Assembly (NCBI RefSeq): GCF_001642475.1
Contig: NW_019173944.1
Coordinates: 186,001-250,000 of the forward strand
Origin: Fonsecaea monophora
Lineage: Eukaryota > Ascomycota > Eurotiomycetes > Chaetothyriales > Herpotrichiellaceae
Direction of reading: 5' to 3'
DNA length: 64,000 nucleotides
The first letter of the stretch is position 1. Each line of letters starts with the position of its first letter. Both the position numbers and the translations under genes were made by a program. Shown here in pieces: positions 38,142 through 50,880 of the stretch. The notes beneath the pieces are model-generated. The model was not told the origin of the DNA. It saw only the letters and a program-made list of their open reading frames with translations, and did not search any database.

Positions 38142-38617
38142 GTTTTGCTGGCGTATCATCTCTCCAAGGGCCACTGTTGTAGCGTTGTCTTATTTCAAGA
38201 GAATCATCCAAAGCGAAGAGCGATATTGCAATAATTTCAGAGTAAACAGTCGAGTCTCGACAATGTGTTTTCCCCCTGGTAGATAGTATTTGTGTCTTTG
38301 GAGCGCCATCCCGCAGGTATTCGGGAGAGACTGCATCGAGGAGTGCAACCGAACATCCGATTCGAAGGGGCAGGAATACCTTTTGTGGGGGGACACAACG
38401 CCACCACAAAGCCCGCAGAGGGTGTCAAGCGGCTCGGCAGCATGGACGGAACAAGAGGGTGTGTTATACATTTCCATAAGATGGAATTATATCGGTATAC
38501 GTCGAGTATAGAGCGATGACATGGCTGTTGTGCTGTGAAATGGCTGATTTCTTGCCCGAGCATAGAAAACCAGACAATCCATATTTAATGCTACCGTGTT
38601 TGGCTTCTAACGCACTA
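38142..38617. other. Intergenic, P450 to FAD monooxygenase
   Basis: Promoter of the P450 on the minus strand. No gene or clear motif. Confidence 0.4.
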
Positions 38618-40665
38618 TTATAGTGACTTCCCCAGCAGAGTCTCGAGTGCAGCGACCAATTCTCTGCCTTGGTCGACACTCGCGCCCCTCGATCGCCACG
38701 CGACAAAATTATCAGGCCTGACCAAGATCGCCCCTCCATTCTCAATCCCACGAAGACTATTCCACTTTTTCTCTGTGTCCCTATACTCAAAAGTAGTGGC
38801 TGCTTGGTCGTCGTCAGTCGGAATCTGGACGCCCACAATCTCAAGTGAAGAATTACGCAGCTTCGCGACCGCCGAGATCCAGTCATCCCCATGTTCGTCC
38901 GTGATCAAGACGAATCTAGCCAAGCTCCCGACCAGGTCGTGCGTGGACACGGCTTCGTCTCCCTTCGCTAACCAGACGTGTGGCAGACGATGTCCGGGCC
39001 GCGTCGTGGGGATGTAGCGTTGACCGAGAGGGTCTGATGCAGGAGGAGGACTGCCATCACTAATGGTGGCACCGTCCTCGTAGCGGTATCCCAGCTCAAT
39101 TTCAGACGCAGAGAATTCGATGTCTTGACTTTGCAGGATTCGTTGGACCTGGGCTCGTTCGGTTTTGCCCATCTCCGAGTCGTCGAACAGCCGTTGGAAT
39201 CTCGCCACGTTGGCTTCGATTTGGCCAGGGATCATGCCGATGGCCGCGTCGAGAACCCTTCTGTTGTCTGTAGTGAAGGCGGCCTTTTCCAATCAAGAGT
39301 CAGTCAGTCAGTGATTTGTTTATTTATAGACCAAGAAACGCCGTGGACTCACCCAATCGCAGTTTCTCTGGCCAACAGGTCTCCTCTCCCTGGAATACGT
39401 ATCCAAGAGTTTAGGACTGGAGTGACCGCTGCACACCAAAGCAAGCTTCCACGCAATATTGTGAGCATCTGTCACGGCTGTGTTCATGCCCAAGCCCGTT
39501 GTAGGGGGATGGCGATGTGCTGCATCTCCTGCGAGGAATAGCCTGCCTTCTTGGTATTTACTCGAGAGAACGCGCTCCTGGATCCAATGGCTGATGTTCA
39601 GGATCTCCAGCTCCAGATCCGGGATCTTTAGCAGGCCGCGTAGTCGCGGCACCAGGTTTTCCTCGTTGAACCGTTCCGGATCGTCCATGCGATGACCGAA
39701 ATGAATGGACCATTCTTCCGAGTGCTTTCCCCATGTCGGACCAGTGACGACGAGCGCACCACTGTGTGTGATTGTACCGCCTTCGGGGTTCAAGAAGTGG
39801 CATATCAAGGTCCGATCTGGACGCGTAGCCTTGATCAGCGGTGAGGGTATGACTTGCAGGAAGTCTGACACTTACCATCCCAATACTTAGACAGGTCGGC
39901 CTTGAAATGCACAGACACCTTGTCTTGCAGTCGTTTGCGGCCTTCCATCACCGCCCCAATATGTGGTCCAACGGTCTTGCCTCCATCGGCTCCAACAAGG
40001 TAGTCGGCACGGTAGTGGCTGGTGACATTGCTTGAGTCTACCACTGTGACCAGGACCTGCCGGCCGTCGTCTTGAATCTCCGTGACAGTATGGCCGAAAC
40101 GAATATTTCGTGGGTTTCTCTCTTCGGCAACCCGGCGGAGGATAGGCTCAGTTCGGATCAGAGGCAAATTGCACGGGAGCGTGGGTGACTGCGTTCTGCT
40201 GTCCAGTTAGCGACCCCAGCCCGAATTGAGATCTTGAATCCTTACTTGTAGGTCTCATGCATAGCGGTTCCCTCGTAACCACCGAAACACTGCAGGCTTC
40301 CAAACTTCTTTTGGTCAAACGGCCCGTCGCCTCCCAGGGAACTCTGCCACAGCATCTGGCACATGTTCTGCTGTGGCGAGGCTTCTTTGTAAATGGCCTC
40401 GGATAGCCCGTGCTGCCGGTAGATCTCCATCGTTCGCTGATTAATGTAGTGCGCCTGAAATCATAGTCAGACAAGGGGTATAGTGGGATTGGACAGGGCT
40501 GTATAGGGGTCGCACCTTGGGTAGGTAGGATGTCGCTTCATGGCGTTCAAACAGCACATGCGACACGCCATAGTCAGAGAGGAAGCTGGACAGAGTCAGC
40601 CCACAAGCACCGCCTCCAATGATGATCACTGGAAAGTGCGTCGGTTCTGAGATGTCGGCAACCAT
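38618..40665 (-). CDS. FAD-dependent aromatic hydroxylase (phenol 2-monooxygenase type), 603 aa
   Basis: Class A flavoprotein monooxygenase that would add a hydroxyl to an aromatic ring using NAD(P)H and O2. Exons 40665-40516, 40454-40246, 40198-39876, 39816-39353, 39283-38618. Dinucleotide motif GGGACG at residues 17-22, DG motif GADGGKT, and GD motif GRLFLAGDAAHRHPPTTGLG are all intact. The C-terminal 150 residues resemble the thioredoxin-like dimerisation domain of phenol hydroxylase/TfdB/MhpA enzymes. Its neighbour is an FAH-family hydrolase on the same strand, a usual partner in ring catabolism. The ATG at 40665 begins MVADISEPTH. Substrate not determined. Confidence 0.92.
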
Positions 40666-41167
40666 GGTGAGGACGTGCAAAGGAAATCCAGGTGGTACTC
40701 CAGAGGCAGTAACCGACAGACAGACAGTCAGAGAAGATCGAGTCAATGTATACGGCAGGCGTCTTCTATGCGTTCTGCTACCATTGGTCACTCACACAGC
40801 AGATAACTTGCCGAGCGCACGAGACAGTCGCTTTCACGAGACGGATCAAATCTCGTTCGGAATAAGGTACTTGTATCGTCCAAGAGATGGTCTGGCCGAG
40901 GGTTCCCCATGGCAAGGCTAGTCCAGCTCGGTCCGTCATCAGTACAAGTAGGTTTCGGACCAGTCAGATTCTTGCCGATCGGTAGATACTTTTCTATCAA
41001 GCCTATTTGTCCTGGGTCTATTCAGATTCACCGTATCCGAGTCCGATTAAGCGAGAATTAGTGACTCCAGTTGTGGAACAAGGAGTTCTACCAGATGCCA
41101 AACACTCGGTTCAGCACGCTTGACCTATACTCTACAGCCGGCTAAGAATCGATCTCGTCCATCTCTT
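40666..41167. other. Intergenic, monooxygenase to FAH gene
   Basis: Promoter of the FAD monooxygenase on the minus strand, 0.5 kb. No gene seen. Confidence 0.4.
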
Positions 41168-42286
41168 CTACGGCGATTGAAGTCTCTTATCCGGCTCTCG
41201 CTCGTACGATATCACATTCTCCAAGACACCAATGTTTTGGATCTCAGTCTCCAGAACGTCTCCATCTTTCAGCCATGCTTGGGGCTTCATGAAGAAAGCG
41301 ACACCAGAGGGCGTCCCAGTCATGATGACCGACCCTTTGCGCACCGTTGTACCCCGGGTGATATGTCGAAGAACAAGAGGAAGATCAAATATCCAGTCGT
41401 CCGTGGTGGCGTTCTGTCTCTCCTCCCCGTTGACTCGCGTCTTTACCCTGAGCTGCGTGGGATCCGGAATGATTCTCTTTGACGAAATGACCGGCCCAAG
41501 AGGGGCGAATTTGTCAAAGGACTTTGCTACCGCCGGTTGACCGTTGCCACGGGCGGCATTCTGCCAGTATCTAGAAGATACGTCGTTACCCACCGTGTAG
41601 CCCAAGACATAATCGAACGGATCTTCTTCTTCAGTGATGTTCTTGCAGTCTTTGCCAATAACAACCGTCAATTCGACCTTTTGATCCCATGTCAACCACA
41701 CGATCTTTGGAGGGCCATTTTGATGGGGGATCCCAAACCTCGTAATCTAGCTCTATGCATTCCGAATGGACTGAGATTGTGTCGAATGCCCCGGCTTTTG
41801 CTCCTGAGCCCAAGGCCAGTTCTATCAACACCACTCGACAGATATCTGATAGCTACCTGGGAGCTTGGTGAAGATCAGAGGGTACTGGGTAAATGGTTTC
41901 TTCAACTCGTCAGCCACCTCGCCCGACTGAGGGGACTCGTTTATGTGAGACGTGCCCCAGCTTCTCCGGCATGAGACTTGTAGTTCATGCCAATGCAATA
42001 AATGATCGGTATGTCCGCGAGTGGTGGAAGAACCTGTGACAACCATTCAGTTCACGCGGACTCCTCAGCGAGCTTCAGGCCCAAGAGTACAGGTACCTAC
42101 CTCAGCGATTGTTCTCGTTTCCGGAAGAAGCTTGAAGTCGGGATCCCATGGACTCTCTCCCGAATAGACAGGCACGGAAGAGCCGATGAGCCCACTCTTG
42201 GTCATTGCTGGTAGCCCTTCCGCTTCGCCGTGGTAGATGTCACCATTTGCATCTTTGAACCTGATGAGTTTTCCAAAGTCTGCCAT
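41168..42286 (-). CDS. Fumarylacetoacetate hydrolase (FAH)-family protein, about 293 aa
   Basis: Family of Mg2+/Mn2+-dependent C-C hydrolases, hydratases and decarboxylases acting on ring-cleavage products. Probable exons 42286-42101, 42033-41956, 41899-41857 (or from 41905), 41803-41739, 41677-41168. Core motifs: IYCIGMNYKSHA, IFTKLPGA, CIELDYEVELTVVIGKD with acidic metal ligands, GYTVGNDVSSRYWQ, and GSVIMTGTPSGVAFF. Between EAG and the following KPFTQYP the frame changes: either a GC-AG intron (about 49-56 nt) or loss of one G in a GGGG run. If the latter, the gene is broken. Divergent from acetoacetyl-CoA synthetase, whose substrate acetoacetate is an FAH product; this supports a shared pathway. 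Confidence 0.85.
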
Positions 42287-42786
42287 CTCTACCGACAGAA
42301 GACCACAATGGGCTTGATATCGCTTGCCTTTTTCGAACTTCCTGTCACTCCTCAAGAACAACGGCAATGAGACAAAGCGATGGAGGTCCATCGACAAACC
42401 GTACAAGTACAAAGTATATGTGGAGATTGGGTTGGAACTAGACTGTTTTGACACGGATCAACCCGTAAGGCTGGACCGGGACCAATCGCCTGACTCCCTC
42501 CTGGGTGGAATCTCTCAGGTATTTGAATATTAATAATGTAGCTCAAGCATCTAGTTAAAAGAACTAAACCTGATATGACCGGTAGGCCACTGTAGACCCT
42601 CCAATATCCGTGGCATTCCACAATGGGGAATAGTCATGTCGGTCGTTCTGCAAGTCACGTTACGTGTATCTGGCAGATGTTGAATGAAATGCTGCGCGAA
42701 AGTCGCGACGACGACGGGATACTCGAACTCGAAGTTCCTTGAGAAATAGTGCTATTGAAATCAACCTGACCTGTGAAGCACTGACG
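42287..42786. promoter_or_regulatory. Divergent promoter, FAH / acetoacetyl-CoA synthetase
   Basis: 500 bp separate the two starts, allowing co-regulation. No consensus operator could be established by eye. Confidence 0.5.
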
Positions 42787-45301
42787 ATGGCGTCCAACTA
42801 CAACCCCCGCTGTCTCTGGCAGCCCCGTGACCCTTCGAAGACCATGTTGAGCAGGTTTCGTCGCTTTGTTAACGAACGACATCGTCTCGATCTAAAAAGC
42901 TATCAAGAGCTCTGGCAATACTCAATTGCGGTCGAGACGGCCAACGACTTTTGGGTCGACGCGTTTGTCTTTCTGGGATTGAAGGGAGACGTTGTCCCTA
43001 CTATCGCGCTGGCATCCAGAGTGCGAATTATACCACACCAGCGTTTTGTCGAATACACAACTGACTGTATCAGGATAGAGAGAGGTTTCTGCCTCCGCCG
43101 ATCTGGTTCCCGGAGGTCAAGCTCAATTTCACAGAGATATTGTTGGCGGATCGCGATCCGCAAAGGGTCGTCCTCCATACCTGCACAGAGGGCGGGAATG
43201 ATGTCCAGGATGTAACGTGGGGGCAGCTCATCGCGCAGGTGACGAGGATGGCCGACGCGATGAAATCGTCCGGGGTGGTCCAAGGCGACCGAGTGGCTGG
43301 GGTGCTCTCAAATCGACTTGAGACGGTCGTCGCCTGCTTAGCCACCTTGTCCATGGGTGCCATTTGGTCCACTTCTTCCCCAGACATGGGAGTCGAGGGT
43401 GTCCTGGACCGCGTACGCCAGATTCGACCGAAGCTGTTGTTGGTCGAGAGCGATGTTCTCTACAACGAACGAATTCTGGATCAGAGGGAAAAGAACAGGG
43501 CGTATGCCAAATCCATGCTCGTGACTCTCGAGTTCACGAATATCGTGGTTATACCGAGGAGTCAGCAAGTGCATGAGCACCCGAATCTCAAATTGATCTC
43601 CCTCGACACCTTCCTCAAACGGTCCAAAGGGAGACCCTTGGATTTCAAACGGCTGCCGTTCGCACATCCGGGCTTTATTGTGTATTCGTCAGGCACGGTC
43701 AGTCAGTCCCTTACGAATAACCCCAATATGCTTTTTTACATGTGACTGAGCCCTTTCCAGACAGGGCCACCCAAGTGTATCGTCCACAGCGCTGCGGTAA
43801 GTGCAGCTGTCCATCTCCGGGTGGAAACCCGCGGTTTGACATGATTTAGGGGCTTCTACTCCAGTCAAGAAAGGATTCTGTGTTGCATTTCGACGTCCAG
43901 CCTGGTGATAACATCCTACAGTACACAACGGTAAGTCTACACCTATACTGCATAGAGAGATGTTAGTACCTTGTTAATCATGTGCTCTTGCAGACAGGTT
44001 GGATCATGTGGGGAAAGGTAATATGCGGGATCGGATACGGTGGTCGGACTGTCATATATGACGGATCGCCACTGAAACCGGACCCGCTGGTCCTTCTGCG
44101 GTTGGTATCGAGACTCAGGTAAGTGAATGGTATACACCTTGTCTATGATGACTGACTGAGAGGCTGGAGGATAACGCATTTCGGGACATCTGCTGGGTTC
44201 CTGACACAGCTGAAAAATTCTGGTCTCAAACCCAGTTCGTTAATGCCTTCTAGCATCACATGAGCGATTCTGCTGACGCACCACAGGGGACATGATCGAT
44301 CTTTCTTGCCTAAAATGCGTCACTTCAACAGGAAGCACATTGACCGCGGAAGTCAGCGAATGGTTCTACGATGTGGGATTCCCACGACACGTCCATCTCG
44401 TGTCAACGAGTGGCGGTACTGACATCGCCGGCTCATGTAAGTAACCTCCACATGAATCGCCTCTGGTGATATGCCGGTACTGACTGTGTAAAGTGGTGAC
44501 GGGAAACCCGACACTTCCACTCTACTCTGGCGAAATTCAGTGTGAGACGATAGGTATGGCGACAGACATTGCTGATGCCGAAGCGACGAATGCCGTTTCT
44601 GTCAAACATACAGGCCAAGCAGGGGAGCTCGTCTGCCGCATGCCTTTTCCCAGTCAGCCTACGTTCTGGGGAGAGAAAACTCTCGTTAGATATCGTGCGT
44701 CATATTTCGAAAGATACGGAGACAAAATTTGGTTCCAAGGCGACTTTATTCAAATGAACCCCAAGACTCACGGGTTCCTGATGCTGGGTAGATCGTAAGT
44801 TCTTCTGAGCTTGACGATCCATTGACTTGGGCGTGGTCCTACAGTTCTGACTGACACGTTGTGGACAGCGACGGGGTCTTGAACCCGTCTGGAGTGCGTT
44901 TTGGCTCCGCGGAAATATACGAGGTCGTGGAAAAGATCCCTGGTATAGCGGACTCTTTGTGCGTAGCTCAACGTCGTCCACATGACCAGGATGAAATTGT
45001 CGTGTTGTTTGTCAAGATGGCCAAAGGTCATAAATTTACCCCGAGGCTGAAATCGACCATCGCAACCGCCATTCGCACGGCTCGGACACCGAGACACGTA
45101 CCAAAATATATCTTCCAAGTGCCGGACATCCCATACACGATCAACGGGAAGAAGATCGAGCAAGCAGTCAAAGCCATCATCTCCCATGGCAAGTCGAAAC
45201 CGAACGGGGCCGTGGCCAACCCGGAGTCGTTCGAATACTTTGAGCGCTTCTACGAGATCGAGAAGCAAGCCCAGGCTGAACCGGTCCTGGCCAAGATGTA
45301 G
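42787..45301 (+). CDS. Acetoacetyl-CoA synthetase, 685 aa, nine exons
   Basis: ATP-dependent acyl-CoA synthetase turning acetoacetate into acetoacetyl-CoA. Exons: 42787-43020, 43074-43697, 43761-43796, 43850-43930, 43994-44118, 44161-44234, 44287-44436, 44494-44794, 44869-45301; one intron is just 42 nt. Motifs: WFPEVKLNFTE in the acetyl-CoA synthetase N-terminal region, adenylation P-loop YSSGTTGPPKCIVHSA, TTGWIMWGK, STSGGTDIAGS, FQGDF, and the C-terminal catalytic Lys in INGKKIE. Length fits the family. The C-terminus AKM fits the relaxed peroxisomal PTS1 pattern. Next to an FAH-family gene, it would salvage acetoacetate from ring cleavage. A related beta-keto acid remains possible. Confidence 0.93.
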
Positions 45302-45976
45302 AGTTGCAGATTCTGTCAAAGCGCCATCCTGATGAATTTCAATGGCGCCGTAGCTTTGCGAGGTCTTACTGGCGGACAGAGGATGAGGGTTGCACCGGAG
45401 AATTATATATAGGTCGAGATTCGTACATAATAGCAACAGAGGTTGATGGTCACGTTCTTGTACAACTTGATGGTTTTGTCACAAGATTAGACTCTTGCAT
45501 GGTATGGTATACCTCGTACGCTGTCGATAAACCAGGATCTATGCTTTCATGCCGTGCCCTCGAGCCTGTGTTCAAAGGCGATCAAGTCAGCGCAACAAAC
45601 GGCGGAAGTGTAGAATCAACCTTGTCGATGGCTATAGCTCACACATGAACGATGATGGGAGCTTTCATTCTTTCATCCATGTGCATAATCTTCTGTCAGT
45701 GTGACTTCTGTGGACATGTTTCACCAAAAATATTGGGTGATATGATCTTAGGCATGGCGGATCGGTGGATAGGGACAAAAGAGCCATATCAAACACATAC
45801 ACTTGTCAATATTAGTAGTCCGATACTATTTAAACTAAACACACGACCTCGGCCTTTCTGAAAGAGCCTCAGGTCACAAAAACTACTATGGTAGCTGCCT
45901 ACGTTTTAGTTTCTGAAACAGCAAACACTCGAGGGGTGGTACTCCTGAACTCTCTGCTTTGAGCCCAGTCACCACG
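45302..45976. other. Convergent spacer, 0.7 kb
   Basis: Between AACS and MFS 3' ends. AT-rich; open frames of up to 114 codons lack features. Confidence 0.4.
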
Positions 45977-47994
45977 CTAGGCCTGCTCGTGAGCCTTTTC
46001 ATCCGTTTCGTGGCTCCGCTTCGTGCCAAATTGGAGTTTCCTAGCGACGTTATTGTGGAGGAATTTTTCGATATTGGGAACCCAGAACGACATGACGATG
46101 AGGATGACACCGAAGGGGATCGTCGCGAAGAAGACCATGCGGAAGCTCTTGGCGTAGGCCAGTTTCGCCTGCTCGGCGGCGATTCCGAGGATCTCGGGAG
46201 TGGCTCCCGGCACGGCGCTGAAGTCGCCCGTCGTGAGACCCGCGAAGAGCGCTGGGAGTGACGTCTGGGGTAAGCCGGCTTGCACGACCGCGGGCGCGAT
46301 GAAGGCAGGCAGATTCTTGGTGATTTCGGTGGTCGAGATGGAGATGTACAGTGCTTGGGCTACCGAGCCTGCGATCGTCCGCAGGGAACCCAGGACGCCG
46401 CATGCCAGGCCGATGTCTGAGGGTTCGACCAGGAGCGAAACCCCAGCGAATCCAACGTTGTCGATGAAGCCGACGCTGAACGTGGCAATCACACCAAACG
46501 CGATGGCCGAGGCGTGTCTAGCCGGACTGATACTCGCGAGAGCTGCGGTGAAGGTCGCGGCAAGTGTCGACGAGAGGATCGCTTGGTACTTGAGCTTGGG
46601 CAACACCGCCATGCACAGGCCGCTGAAGACCTGGCCGAAGATGACACCGCCTCCCACCACAGCCGACTGCCATCCAATCGAGATGATGTCGCTGGTAAAC
46701 ACGGTGCCGACAATGGTGGGCCACATGACCGTCATGCTGAAATAGACCATGCCGCCGACAGACGACGTCGCCACGACAGCGACGAAGCCGATGTTCTTGA
46801 ATAGGCGGGGTGGCATCAGGCCGTGACCTTTGACCACATATTGCTCTGAATAAACAACCAATTAGCCCCCACTCTGAAATAGTCAAATGGTAGACACATC
46901 GAAAGTGAACTCACCGTATAGTCCGAACAGGATCAACAAGATTCCCCCGACGATGATCGTGCTGACCACATGGGCATCTGACCAATCGTAGACCTGTCCA
47001 CCCCACGAGAGTCCTATAAGGAAAATGACAAGGCCGGCGCTGTAGAGAAATAGACCACCCCAGTCGAGCTCGAGAAATTGCCGCCACTCGGATTTGCCGT
47101 GCACATGTAGCTGTGTGTATCTGGGCGGATTGTAGCAAAGCACCAACAACACGGTCGACAGGCCGGAGAAGATGATGCCGATGTAGTAGCTCCAGCGCCA
47201 GGTGGCTGCGGTGTGAAGAATGAACAGACGGGCGATGAGCGGACCGAACGTCGCCCATGGGAAGGTCAGGAAAAACACCAAGCCTACAATAGGCGTGCGA
47301 TAGCGGTTGGGGACTATCTCGCCCAGAATCGTGGGAGAGGACAGCTGTGCTCCCGCGGAGATGCCGGTACAAATGTTGGCCCCGATGAGTGCTTCGACGG
47401 ACTGCGCTGTGGCGCCCACGATGGCGCCCACGACACCAGACACGTTCAGCCAGATGGTGATCCACTTGCGGCCGAAGATGTCGGACAAGCGACCATAGAG
47501 TAAAACGGACAGGCCATAGGTGAGAGTCCATGCCGTTGCTACCCAGTTGATGTTTTTCGAGGGACCAAGATCTTGGTCCATAAGCATGCTAGTAACCAGT
47601 CAGTCAGACCATGTCGACAAAGCAAAGGCTCCACGCACAGTGTATTCGCGGGCATGACCCAGCTCACTTGTGAAGCCATGTTCATGAACGTGGCGGCCTG
47701 TGAAGAATTTGTCAGTGACCCTGCCGCACATCATGAATATACACGAAGGGACCATACAGCGACTGTGCCAATGAATTGCCAGCTGCGGAAATAGCCTGGG
47801 GGCATTTCATTCAAGTCACCACCAATGGCTCTCTTGTCGACGAGGTCGACGGTCCCGTCAACGTGAGTAGCCTGGACGACGTCGACGTTGTCAACCATGT
47901 CGACATGATCCACCACCCCTGGCACGGGTTTCTCCTTCGTTGTAGGGCCGACAATACCTTCTGGCACGCCATGGTTCCCTTGGTCAGCTGTCAT
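45977..47994 (-). CDS. MFS transporter, TRI12-like (14-TM), 612 aa
   Basis: Exons 47994-47758, 47697-47639, 47588-46915, 46845-45977. Proton-driven carrier of the TRI12/drug:H+ antiporter type: SQVSWVMPANT, NINWVATAWTLTYG, LYGRLSDIFGRKW (the MFS loop motif) and about 14 hydrophobic segments. The cytosolic N-terminus contains an odd Val-Asp-rich stretch (VDHVDMVDNVDVV, then VDGTVDLVD) at about residues 27-54. Plasma membrane. Sits between acetoacetyl-CoA synthetase and the ketosteroid-dehydrogenase-like gene, so import of the growth substrate or export of an intermediate is plausible. Confidence 0.92.
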
Positions 47995-49108
47995 CGCGGG
48001 CAGCTGATGCTTTGGAAGTTGATGAGGCAGTTAGCTGAGCGTAGTATGGTCAACTTGGAATGCTCTATCAAAAAGGTGTCATTAGTGGCGTGAGTCTCAA
48101 AACGCAGCGAGCCCGGGCATCGCTTGCCTTTTGATGGCACAAGATTACCCCAGGATTAGGAGTACGGGGTAGGGTGGCCATGTACTCGATAGTGCCTGTG
48201 GACTAGGCTGAAGATTGCAGCTGGTTCCCCGGGCCCCGGCAAGCTGCACCTGCCCACGACCCTGGAACTGTTCGAGGCCCGTCTAACCTTTTGCGATCGG
48301 GAGGCCCACAGCGCTAAGCTGCATGTAGTCGGAATAGAGGGATTGGTAACTCTAAACAGCCGTGGAAGCCTTATGACGTTCCCATTGGTCGCCGCTCTTA
48401 TTTTGGCCCCACAATAATTTTTCATCCGAGCGAAGTGCTCAACCTTCCTTTTTGTGGAGCATCGTACATTGCATTACAATGCATGAGAAGTGAGATGAAC
48501 TATTTCAAATTTATCGAGGAGGCTTTGCCATAGAAATAATGAATACTATTTCCAACAGATTTATTTGCACTGTGATTTCATAAGTCTGATCCTAGTGGTG
48601 CGGAAAACCCTCTTGGCGTCTCCCTTCATGGCACTATGTGGTCTCCTTGTTGTTGGCATAGATTGGCAAAGATTCAGCTTCCAGTGACTTCAGCGGCCAA
48701 TCCTATTGACTACTATGGCATGAAAATGGATGACCGAAATCCAGAATACCAACTCCGTCTACAAGGACCGGACCCGAAACTGCCCGTCTCCCCATGGGGA
48801 GATGGTTCACGGGAGTCCACTATTCAACGAATGCTTTACGGCCGCTGTTCCTTAGCGACAACGTTCTTACTCTTGCACGCAGCCCTCGAGCAACATCAAA
48901 AGCAAGCGACTGAATCCGTTGTAGTTGTAATTATCTTCATGGCCTCATGCCTGTTTCTTTGATTAATTATCTCACTTTCGCGTTACGGCTTCAAAGTCGA
49001 CCGTCCTCTGCAAGAGTGATTGCGCGTCAAGCTTGAGTCGGCAAGGAGTTATTGCTCGCGGCCCTCAGCTCATCCGCGCAGGCGTATAAAGTATACTTCT
49101 GACCAGCC
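47995..49108. promoter_or_regulatory. Divergent promoter, MFS / dehydrogenase
   Basis: 1.1 kb. It holds a perfect 16-nt palindrome TCTCCCCATGGGGAGA at 48787-48802 and a TATA box TATAAAG at 49085-49091, only 18 nt before the dehydrogenase ATG, implying a very short leader or downstream initiation. A 108-codon open frame at 48636 has no features. Confidence 0.55.
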
Positions 49109-50880
49109 ATGCTGCGAAGTTCAGCAAGAACGCTAGCGACAGCTGCAAGGAGTGATGTAAGCTTCTAACATGTTAGAAAGACTTCAGAAGCTCCTGCTAA
49201 TCTGGGTTCTTGAAGCCAAAGCCTTTGTTCGATGCCTCTTACGACGTGGTAGTGGTAGGATCAGGAGCGGCGGGTTTGACAGCCGCCGTTACTGCTGCAA
49301 AGAAACATGGCCTCAAGGTCCTGGTCACGGAGAAGGCCAAGTACTTCGGAGGAACTACTGCCTTCTCGGGAGGCGGCGCTTGGTTGCCCAACAATCACCA
49401 TCAGCATACTCTGGGGGTCACCGACAGCAAAGAAAAGGCCACAACGTACCTCCGAGGAGTTGTTGGGAGTCGCTATGACAATCGCACGATCAACAGCTTT
49501 CTTGACAATGCTCCTAGGATGGCGAAATGGATTGATGACAATACAGCGCTCAAGTTCTTCGCGCTACCGCTGCCGGATTATTATACCTCTCTCGACGGAG
49601 CCGCCCAAGGCCGAACTCTTGTCGCCTCGCCGTTTGACGGTCGCAGGCTAGGAGGGCGGTTGAAGGATATAAGATACGCTCTGCAGGGGTTCAAGGCATT
49701 CGAATCGATGCAAATTGCCTTTGACGAAGCGCCTATCATGGCAAACCCGTTGGCCAGCACCATAAATCTAGCTTATGTCGTCGCAAAGCTCCAGCGATAC
49801 ATGCTGGACTTGTTGAGGTACGGCAAGGGGAGTCTACTCGCGAATGGAAACGCCATCGTCGGAAGTCTCGTGTACACGATAGCCCAAAGTGGTGGCGACC
49901 TTTGGAACAATTCTCCCGCGACGGAGCTGGTCACGAATGGTGGTCGCGTGGAAGGCGTCGTTGTTGCGAAGGACGGCGGAGAAATTCGCGTTCGCGCAAC
50001 CAAAGGTGTCCTGCTGGCTAGCGGAGGCTTTGGTCGGGCAAAGGAGGCCCGAGCCTTTGTTCCGCATGAATATTGTCTCTCGCCGTCCTCGGTGACAGGC
50101 GACGGCATTCGCCTGGCACAAGCCGCAGGCGCTATTCTCCCGGACCCCAGTCCCGACAATGCCATCTACTCGCCTGTCTCGATTCTTCAGCCTAGACACG
50201 GTCCAATTCGCATGTATCCCCATTTCGGCTATGATCGCGCAAAGCCCGGTTCCATTGTTGTGGACACTAACGGTCAGCGATTCATCAATGAGAGCGTGGG
50301 ATACCACCAATTCGTGCAGCACATGCACGCGGCCAAGATGACGCGGTGTTTTATGATCGCGGACAAGCGGTTCCTCTGCAAGTACGGCATTGGCTTTGCA
50401 TTGGCAGACCCGTACCCGAAAGGGAAGATCCTCTCTCAAAACTATCTCATCTCGGCCAAAACAATTCCTCAGCTCGCCGCGAAACTGGGGATTCCCGAGG
50501 ACAACCTCGTGCAGACGGTCAAGCGGTGCAACGAGAACGCGGCGCGTGGCAAAGACCCCGACTTCGGTCGAGGTGACAGCGTCTACGACCACGTCTTTGG
50601 CGACCCTACAAACAAGCCGAATGCGAGTCTGGGGACCTGCGATCAGGCCCCGTTCTATGCTGTTCGAATGTACCCCGGCAATGTGAGCACACAGTACGGG
50701 CTGCGAACCGATGAGTATGTACGGGTGATGGGACCAGAGGGAAAGCCCATTGACGGCTTGTATGCGGCAGGGAATGATAGCAACTCGGTCTGGCGGGGGA
50801 CCTATCCTGCTGGAGGGTCGAGTATTGGTCCAGCAATGACTTTTGGGTATGTTGCCGCCGAACATATGGCATCGAATTGA
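49109..50880 (+). CDS. 3-ketosteroid Delta1-dehydrogenase-like FAD oxidoreductase, 570 aa
   Basis: Flavoprotein of the succinate dehydrogenase/fumarate reductase superfamily, KstD branch, which inserts a C-C double bond next to a ring ketone. Exons 49109-49156 and 49216-50880. The first exon (MLRSSARTLATAARSD) is Arg/Ala-rich and resembles a mitochondrial presequence. FAD motif VVVVGSGAAGLTAA (GxGxxG at 31-36), GGTTAFSGG, GVLLASGGFG, and the C-terminal GLYAAGND...GTYPAGGSSIGPAMTFGY. The last keeps the Tyr and Gly that in bacterial KstD hold and polarise the substrate ketone (YPxxG). Convergent with the Baeyer-Villiger gene. Fungal relatives act in steroid/triterpenoid pathways; another cyclic enone precursor is possible. 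Confidence 0.88.

Noticed and set aside
49834..50865. 343-codon open frame antisense to the KstD-like gene
   Set aside because: It mirrors the codon pattern of the sense gene, has no recognisable motif, and the sense protein is fully family-like.
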